A stretch of 64,000 nucleotides of DNA from Amphimedon queenslandica (lineage: Eukaryota; Porifera; Demospongiae; Haplosclerida; Niphatidae). The stretch lies in the NCBI RefSeq assembly GCF_000090795.2, contig NW_003546243.1, positions 1,314,731-1,378,730 of the forward strand, given 5' to 3'. The stretch's first letter is position 1. Every line of letters begins with the position of its first letter. The position numbers were made by a program, and so were the translations under genes. The notes below the pieces were generated by a model. It saw only the letters and a list, made by a program, of their open reading frames with translations. It did no database searches and was not told the DNA's origin. Shown here piece after piece: positions 57,606-64,000 of this stretch.

Positions 57606-60600
57606 CTATACAACAGGTAATTTTGATAGAAAAACAGAGCGTCTGCTCCTAGTTCTCTTCCTACAACAGAACCAGTAGCCGAGAAGAAGAGGTACCAGTA
57701 GGAACCAAGGTATGTACCACGGGTTGACGATAATCATGTCATCATGTTCGTCGGGGGTGTGGCCTAATGTTAGTAGACCCCTCCCAGCATCACTTGCCTG
57801 TAGGTATGAAAAACAAGCCGTTAATTACATGTACATGTGCATGTATAATGCATATACGAAATGAATAAAGATTGTAAGTGATTTTAAATTTTACCGTTTC
57901 AAGACTTACTTTGCTATCAAGCATTTGTTTGATGAAATCAGAGCTTGCATTAAGTGGGCGTGGCATAGCCCAAACCCAGTGGGGGCAGGAGGGTAGGGGG
58001 TGGTACTCATGAGGATCAGAAGAATCAAGAACCTTTGAGAACTGGTGCAACCGGTTACCTACAAAGAGAAGATTATTAATTTAATCGTGTTCTCTTTGTA
58101 AAGGATTATCAGGTGCCGAGGGATGTACATGTACATGTACCTACCTTCCATTCGCTCAGGGAGGTGGGAGGGAGGAGCTAATTGAACAGCTGGTGCCATG
58201 AATGTGGGAACAACTGAACTAACACAATATGATATTAACTCATCCAACAACTTAAAACAATCTAGAGATAGATAGATAGAGAGAAACCATCACCTTCATA
58301 TTGAAAAACAACAATGTACATGTGTAAGAACATTTTGTGTAGAAGAATAAGAAGATACATAATAAAGTCACGAGTACAAAGCTAACCAGATTGGAGGTGA
58401 GCAGAATCGATACAGTTTGAGTCACCATAGACAGCGACACGACCTGATGCTATAGGATCAGTTGGTACCTGACCGTTCACGAGTGCTGGTTTACTAGCAG
58501 TGACATTAAGAGTCTGATGAATGCCTAGTATTGGGACAGACCTGTGATGGGAACTAGCCCCAGTTACAACTTCAATCTCTATCAGGAGAGAGAGAGGAGA
58601 GAGAGTGCAGGATAAAATAGACTATCAGTTACATGTAGATGTGTATCTCTCTTACTTTGATCTTTCAGATCAGCAAAGTAAAGGTAGCTGTTATTAATGG
58701 GGAAGGAAGCTATTGTTGTCCCACTACCATAAGTGACAGTGTAAGAGAGAAGAGAAGTAGAATCAGTCAATTCAAAATCACCCTCCATCACTTGATCGCT
58801 GAGAGAGAAGGAAAAGGAACAATGAACTACTACAATAGCCATATATTTGATCAAATGTCATGTACTCGTACTATTAGTAGTGTGGTAGCATTTAGTAACT
58901 CAGTTCAAAAATGGCAGCTACAAAATTTTGCAGCCTTGAAAATGAACAAATGGTCATAACTCAAAAATTATTAGTTGGAAACACCTCAAACTTTCTACAT
59001 AGCATAAGGACATCAATATACATAAGAAAATGTAATAAAAATTTGGGGTGATTTTGGAGCCATTTTTTGAAAAAAAACCATGGGCTATAGCCTTGGGTAT
59101 TTTTCAGAATTTTGGTATTTTCTTAAAATGGCCATAACTTTAAAAATTGAAGCCGGAATCAGCTTAAATTTTCTGTACAGCATAAGGACATCAATATGTA
59201 CAAATATAATAAAAATTGTGGGTGATTTTAAGAGCCAATTATTTGATCATACCTTAATGCTATTCCCCATGTTGATAGCAAGTTATTCAATGCTGGGATA
59301 TTTGCTCCACCTGTATCAGGCATCCACCATTGCCTAGTGTTCTCATCGTAAAACTTTAACTTTTGCATCACATCCACGTTATACCAATCTAAAAATCAGT
59401 ATACCGTGCAGTAAATTATCAGTAAACTACACAATAATCCTTACCAGCAAATACAAGAATGGACAGTCCGTGATCTAAAACATCTTTGGCTAGTTTCTTT
59501 ATTTCAGCTGGAAAGAACTCCTCTTCATTATCAACAATGAGCAATATACCTACACACACACACAGGCCATTATTAAACCATGTGTTACATGTATGTATTA
59601 AAGCTATACGTATAGTATGAGCACAAGTAAGATTTGACTCACTGTATTTAGTTGCATCAAAACAAGTCAGCGGAGAACCTAAAAAATAAACAAACAATTA
59701 AATAGTATTTCTTTGTTGTTTTATTTCTTATACCAATAATTTCAATGAAGTATCCCTGAGACCTCAAGTAGGTGTACATGTCTTTAAAGTTAGTGTGAAT
59801 GTGGTCAGCGTTCCAATCAAGAGGGTCGGACTTCATGTGGAGATTATCCCGTGGGAAGTACCCGGGGGGATACCTCAGGTTGTGGAACTGGTCCCAAAGG
59901 AGTCTCAACTGGCGAGGAGGAGTGGGTATTATTGGGACTCTAATGGGAAGATGAACCGTTGATATATGAGACTCTTTAGATAGTGAATTCTGGGGAGGGA
60001 GGGAGAGAGAGAGAGAGAGTGGAGGAATTTGACAATGTTGCCAAACCACAAAACCATAACAACAAAACAATAAAGTAAATAAATAAATAAATAAATTATT
60101 GTTCCAAAACTCACTGTTGGTGTAGATATAGTGAGTGTTATCTGACCAGCTGCTTCTCCGGTGAATTTAGCGCCTAATTCAGAAATACTTACACTAATGG
60201 CGAGCCAACCAGACCAAGGCCATATGATCTGAGAGTAAGAGAGAGAGACTTCAATGAGTTTCCCATTGGCACTGATGTAAGGCTGCCATATTGGCTTGTT
60301 TAAAATGTATCCAGTGACTCCCATACCATTGAGTATAGTCACCTAATAAGATCATGAAAACTTAATAATACACTATAATATACATGTATTATTACAACAA
60401 TTAATAATTTAACAATATAATTACAACAAATGCACTTATTACTACTCACTTACATTAATGACAATAGGCATCCCACCATAATAAAGAGGCTGGGTGCAAT
60501 ACGGCCAGAAATATGGACACTCCGAGAGATCAACGTACGAAGGGACGAGCGAAACACGAGGAGTATACTGACTCAACTCGTGATACGCCCTCACTAAATC

Positions 60601-62940
60601 AAGCTTCCCCATCCCTTGCTCAAACATATTAGCTCCTGGTATCCGCTGAGCCGTGGCCATTAGGGACTGCTTCATACTCGCTGGGTTGACCTTTGATTTA
60701 TCCACAGCACTCGCTAGAAGAGCAACAGCACCTGTGACAACCGGTGAAGCAACACTGGTTCCGCTGAGTGACCGGCAGCCGGAGTGAAGGGCCGAACCAC
60801 GGACACCGCTGCTGTAGGTGATGATGTCCGGTTTCACACGACCGTAGCCTTGAGGCAGCTCCTAGTATGGGGTGGAGGTTAGGGTGTGGTTTGAGGTGGA
60901 GTGTGTGTGTATCTTACCCATGTTGTCATGCCACGGGAAGAGAAAGGAGCAAGACGATCTTCATAGTCAATCCCACCGACGCCAATCACATCCATCATAT
61001 CAGCTGGATTGTTAAGAGTACTGAAAGGAATGCAATTATAACAACTTTACAAGGAGAGAAATCTCAATTTTTATGATACATGTGCATGTACACATTCTTA
61101 TATTGAGTGGAAAGTTTGAGCTGATTCTGGGCTTTTTAAAAATTTTCAAAATTTGGCCAATCGAAAATGGTAAGGAAAGAATTCTACACTCTTGATTTAC
61201 TTACCCGTACAATGGCCCGTCATTTCCAATAGCAGATATCATTATGACACCATTACTAGTTAATTCCCATACCTACAAAAATTAATAATAATAATAATAA
61301 ATAAATAATAATAATTGATAATAATAATTACTTTCTCAATGAAAGGTTGATCAAGGAAGTCAGGCCCACCAATGCTGAGGTTAAGGACATCAATACGCTT
61401 GAGTATAGCATAGTTAAATGCATCAAGAAACCAGCTGGTATAGGATACCTTTGAGAGAAGAAAAAGAGAGAAGAGAGAAAGAGAGGAGGTACATTATTTA
61501 GTGAACACAACTCACATATTCAACAGAAATCTATTGGAAGCCAATAAAGCATATGCTATTATGTCTATAAACAAGCTTATAATAAAAGATACTATGAAAG
61601 ATGTTCAAGTTGCTCAAGCAGCTGTATTGTTCACAGTTTATACAAGTACAGGAATGTTAACCACATTTGGTGCAACCCATGATACCTTTTTACAATTAGT
61701 TGACTATAAAAGCAACAGTCCCTTTGTCCATATAGGCATGTACATGTAGTGTTCTATGTCACTATGTCACACAAATTGACAAAATTTTTGGAAGGGCTCA
61801 TTAATATGAGCTCTGTACTACAGTAATCTAAAAGATGTACAGTACATGTCATGTATCAAAGCTAAGTGGACATATCAAGTTTTATATAAAATGATATTTT
61901 GATGTTACATGTGCATTGTAATGATTGCATGTAAAACAATCAGCTAGCTAGTCACCAGTGTCAGTACAAACCTGGTTATTTGTAAATACACGGAATATGA
62001 ACAGTTCAGAGTCAGGCGCAAACCCCAGACACTCTGAAGAGCTGGCTATGACACCAGCGACAAATGTACCGTGTCCAAGATGATCCTCCATTGTCTTCTC
62101 GTCTGTCCAGTCAGTCCGGTCACTGATGTGACGGAAGTGAGGATGGTTACCGGCCAATCCGGTATCAAACACGGCAACCTATCAAGAGAGAGAGAGTCAA
62201 AAGTAATGATGAAGAGTATAATAAATATCTACATGCAACAGTATTAACATTTCATCAGTAGTACACACAATCATATATTTACATTACAGTAAAATCAAAA
62301 ATAATAATTACTTTTATGTTTTTCCCTGTGTGTCCCAATGTCCATAGTACATTAGCATGTAGTGCGGACGTGATTTGACGAGGTATTGCTCTCAAGAGTC
62401 TCCGCCCGACCAGCCACTTCTGGTCATCTCTCACACTCTCTCCTAGCACACCACGTCTTCTCACGCCTCCTCTAAGCCCCTCCCCCTTCCCCTCGGCACA
62501 CGAGAGAGACCGCGAGAACTTCCTATGAGGTGTGACTAGTTTTACAAGAGGATGACGAGAGAGGGAGGAGAGGCATTGTGTCACGTTGCCCTCTTCAGAT
62601 AAATGAATGACAGAGAAATCTGAAGGGAAATGTTGACTGGGATTAGAGCGAAGGATTGTATGCCACGAGGAGGAACAGGAGTTGGTCCTGAGGGCTGCAG
62701 ATATGAAACCCTCCCTGGCCTCTTCCTTGTAATAGCCTTTGAAAGTGATTATGAATTCTAAGAAAAAGAAAATTGACATATATATAACTCAGCAGTGAAG
62801 CTCTTAGTACCTGATTCTACGCGGGATGAAGTGATACAGTCCAGAGGGGAATGAGTAGTCGTGTTCCAATGGCTACACTCCTCGGGAGCAGTAGCTCTCA
62901 CTGCACAGAGGAGGAACAAGAGAAACAGTACCTCATTCAT
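57606..62940 (-). CDS. MBTPS1: Site-1 protease (membrane-bound transcription factor peptidase 1)
   Basis: A Golgi subtilase that cleaves SREBPs, ATF6 and other lumenal substrates. The start gives a signal peptide ([15 protein letters not shown]). The prodomain includes [11 protein letters not shown] and [11 protein letters not shown], corresponding to the RRLL autoprocessing site. The catalytic Asp is in [16 protein letters not shown], His in [16 protein letters not shown], the oxyanion Asn in [12 protein letters not shown], and Ser in [18 protein letters not shown]. Downstream are [37 protein letters not shown] and [20 protein letters not shown] with GYFPRDNL. The C-terminus has one TM ([18 protein letters not shown]) and a basic tail ([11 protein letters not shown]). 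Exon order and motifs follow human S1P throughout. MNEV at 62940 and MRDSMNEV at 62952 are both possible starts. Introns contain repeats A, B and C. Confidence 0.95.
58930..59250 (+). repeat. Family-B repeat in an MBTPS1 intron
   Basis: Two units related to 8028-8540: CATAACTCAAAAATTATTAG, then CTCAAACTTTCTACATAGCA and the core GGGCTATAGCCTTGGGTATT. The left arm of the palindrome is mutated (CCATGGG). Confidence 0.85.
61048..61180 (-). repeat. Family-A repeat fragment in an MBTPS1 intron
   Basis: Contains AGGAGAGAAATCTCAATTTT and GTGGAAAGTTTGAGCTGATT but no palindromic core. Confidence 0.7.
61604..61800 (+). repeat. Dispersed repeat C, copy 2, in an MBTPS1 intron
   Basis: Near-identical to 8542-8670 over about 130 bp. 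The open frame extends upstream ([20 protein letters not shown]). Antisense to the host gene. The shared TTTTTGGAAGGG segment follows at about 61785. Confidence 0.75.
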
Positions 62941-63101
62941 GCTGTCCCTCAATGTTGATGATTGAGTTAGTATACGGATAGTATACGAAAAATATGCAGT
63001 TGCGTCAAAAACTACAATTCAGCCACGCCTCTTTTTTATAATCAATATTTCATTAATCAATATGGATTTATTTCAAATTAATTATCAACAGTCTATCTTA
63101 A

Positions 63102-64000
63102 TTATGTTATTTTAGCTAGTGTCTCTGCTCTCCTTGAAGTGTTTTTAAATGATGCTCTGATTAAATGTTTGACCTCAGGCACACTCATATGCTTGGAAAG
63201 AGGGCCTTCTCCTTTCCCCCATCTGGACACAATGTCCTCTTGCTCTGCCTTTAAAACAAACACCAGCTCCTTTAGTTTCTCCCAAGACGTACACAAATCA
63301 GCAACAGCCTCTTCAGTCTCGTCCCTCCCTCTGTGATCAACAGACCACTTCTCCAGCACATTAGATGAAAGGAAAGTGTAGAGAAAGTTTGAATCATCAA
63401 CTGAGAAATCTTCAACCGACAAAGTACGCTCAATCAACTCAGAGACCAGAAGATTGAGGAGGCCATACTTGCATCTCTTGTGGAGCTCATCTGGTAATGC
63501 GTTACTGAATGTCTTTGAGAGACTAGCAATGTGATTCAAGGACTGACAGACAGCAAGAGTGAGAGACTCTTGCTTATCCGGGTCCGATCCAATATCGTTA
63601 AACGACGGAGACGATTTGAGAAAAGATTCTATAACGCTCGTCTGAGAGCCCATTTCTGCCAAGAAACAGCTCTCTGCAAGTCTACGGAGCTGAGGCACGA
63701 AATCAATAAAAGTCATAGGAGCCTTCCCAGGCAGACCACTACTAAACTGGTGTCGTCCTATGATTAAGAGATGGTGGGAGACGTACATGTAGTTATTATG
63801 TTGCAGTACGGAGACAAGAGGATCACTCTCGCCAGTCAAACAATAAGATTGAGAGAGAGCGATGAAGAGATCAACCATGTCTCTACTGGTAATGTACATC
63901 TGACTTGCTGTAGCAGCCGAAGTTGACTCACATTTTGAGAGAGTATCGTAAAGTAGTGCAATGAGGTCCTTAGTTGAGGAGCTAATGAGACAACATGGGA
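63102..64000 (-). CDS. ZW10: ZW10 kinetochore/tethering protein, C-terminal part
   Basis: Subunit of the Rod-ZW10-Zwilch kinetochore complex and of the NRZ ER-Golgi tether. Open frame from the window edge to the stop at 63102, about 299 residues of the C-terminal helical domain; no intron visible. Matching features are FIDFVPQLRRLAESCFLAEM (ZW10: [20 protein letters not shown]), LNHIASLSKTFSNALPDEL and LNLLVSELIERTLSVEDFS. The end EVKHLIRASFKNTSRRAETL-AKIT is almost the same as the vertebrate ZW10 end. The N-terminal two-thirds lie beyond the right edge. MYITSRDMV at 63899 is an internal Met, not a start. Confidence 0.9.
   Translation of the reverse strand, partial: PCCLISSSTKDLIALLYDTLSKCESTSAATASQMYITSRDMVDLFIALSQSYCLTGESDPLVSVLQHNNYMYVSHHLLIIGRHQFSSGLPGKAPMTFIDFVPQLRRLAESCFLAEMGSQTSVIESFLKSSPSFNDIGSDPDKQESLTLAVCQSLNHIASLSKTFSNALPDELHKRCKYGLLNLLVSELIERTLSVEDFSVDDSNFLYTFLSSNVLEKWSVDHRGRDETEEAVADLCTSWEKLKELVFVLKAEQEDIVSRWGKGEGPLSKHMSVPEVKHLIRASFKNTSRRAETLAKIT

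Noticed and set aside
57530-57640. Short + strand frame MAIEIEPRRPSCQDNGRQDE followed by a possible donor, overlapping the end of MBTPS1
   Set aside because: Only about 44 codons, no acceptable downstream exon on the + strand, and it overlaps the S1P 3' end. A bona fide first exon cannot be excluded but is not supported.

Overview
The window reads as a compact metazoan nuclear genome. It contains intron-rich genes with short GT-AG introns (many 40-100 nt), an animal gene repertoire (site-1 protease, ZW10, CEP76, BRD7/9, PDCD6/peflin, coactosin, GPAA1), AT-rich spacers of 50-500 bp, and one tRNA. Gene density and intron size look like a demosponge such as Amphimedon; that placement is inference, not something the sequence proves. 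There is one assembly gap (14264-14829). The genes are reported as genomic spans from start codon to stop codon. Exon boundaries were read by hand from splice sites, reading-frame continuity and remembered family alignments.

Layout. 1-7 kb: the 3' part of a ZNRF1/2 E3 ligase (+), FITM (-), two tandem purine nucleoside phosphorylases (+), and DHRS4 (-). 7-13 kb: ITFG1/TIP (+), neuroguidin (+) and PDCD6/ALG-2 (-). 13-20 kb: the m-AAA protease paraplegin SPG7 (+), with a POT/SLC15-like transporter nested antisense in one intron. 20-28 kb: an ML-domain (NPC2/MD-2-like) secreted protein (-), an unrecognised gene (+), peflin (-) and CEP76 (-). 28-37 kb: BRD7/9 (+) and coactosin (-). 37-49 kb: GPAA1 (+), tRNA-Ser(UGA) (-), a long coiled-coil gene (+), an ankyrin-SAM gene (+), and MRPS37/CHCHD1 (-). 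49-57 kb: an unrecognised single-pass membrane protein (-), and the secretory-pathway Ca2+-ATPase ATP2C (+) with a second ML-domain gene nested antisense. 57-64 kb: a third ML gene (-), MBTPS1/site-1 protease (-), and the C-terminal part of ZW10 (-, runs off the window).

Many neighbours are divergent pairs with starts only 50-270 bp apart, which suggests shared bidirectional promoters. The genes are housekeeping functions and do not form one pathway. Two penta-EF-hand partners known to heterodimerise (PDCD6 and peflin) lie about 9 kb apart.

The most unusual content is non-coding. Introns of at least eight genes carry copies of a ~186-bp tandem repeat centred on a long perfect palindrome (core CCCTGTACTATAGTACAGGG). 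A related ~177-bp family has a different but equally perfect palindrome (core CCCAAGGCTATAGCCTTGGG): the arms changed together while the outer CCC/GGG and inner CTATAG stayed the same. One array has inverted-repeat-like ends starting CAGGGTTTCCCA, so the arrays look like the interior of a non-autonomous DNA transposon. There is also a 92-bp nearly perfect foldback element with a 9-bp target-site duplication, and a 74-nt intron made almost wholly of trinucleotide repeats.
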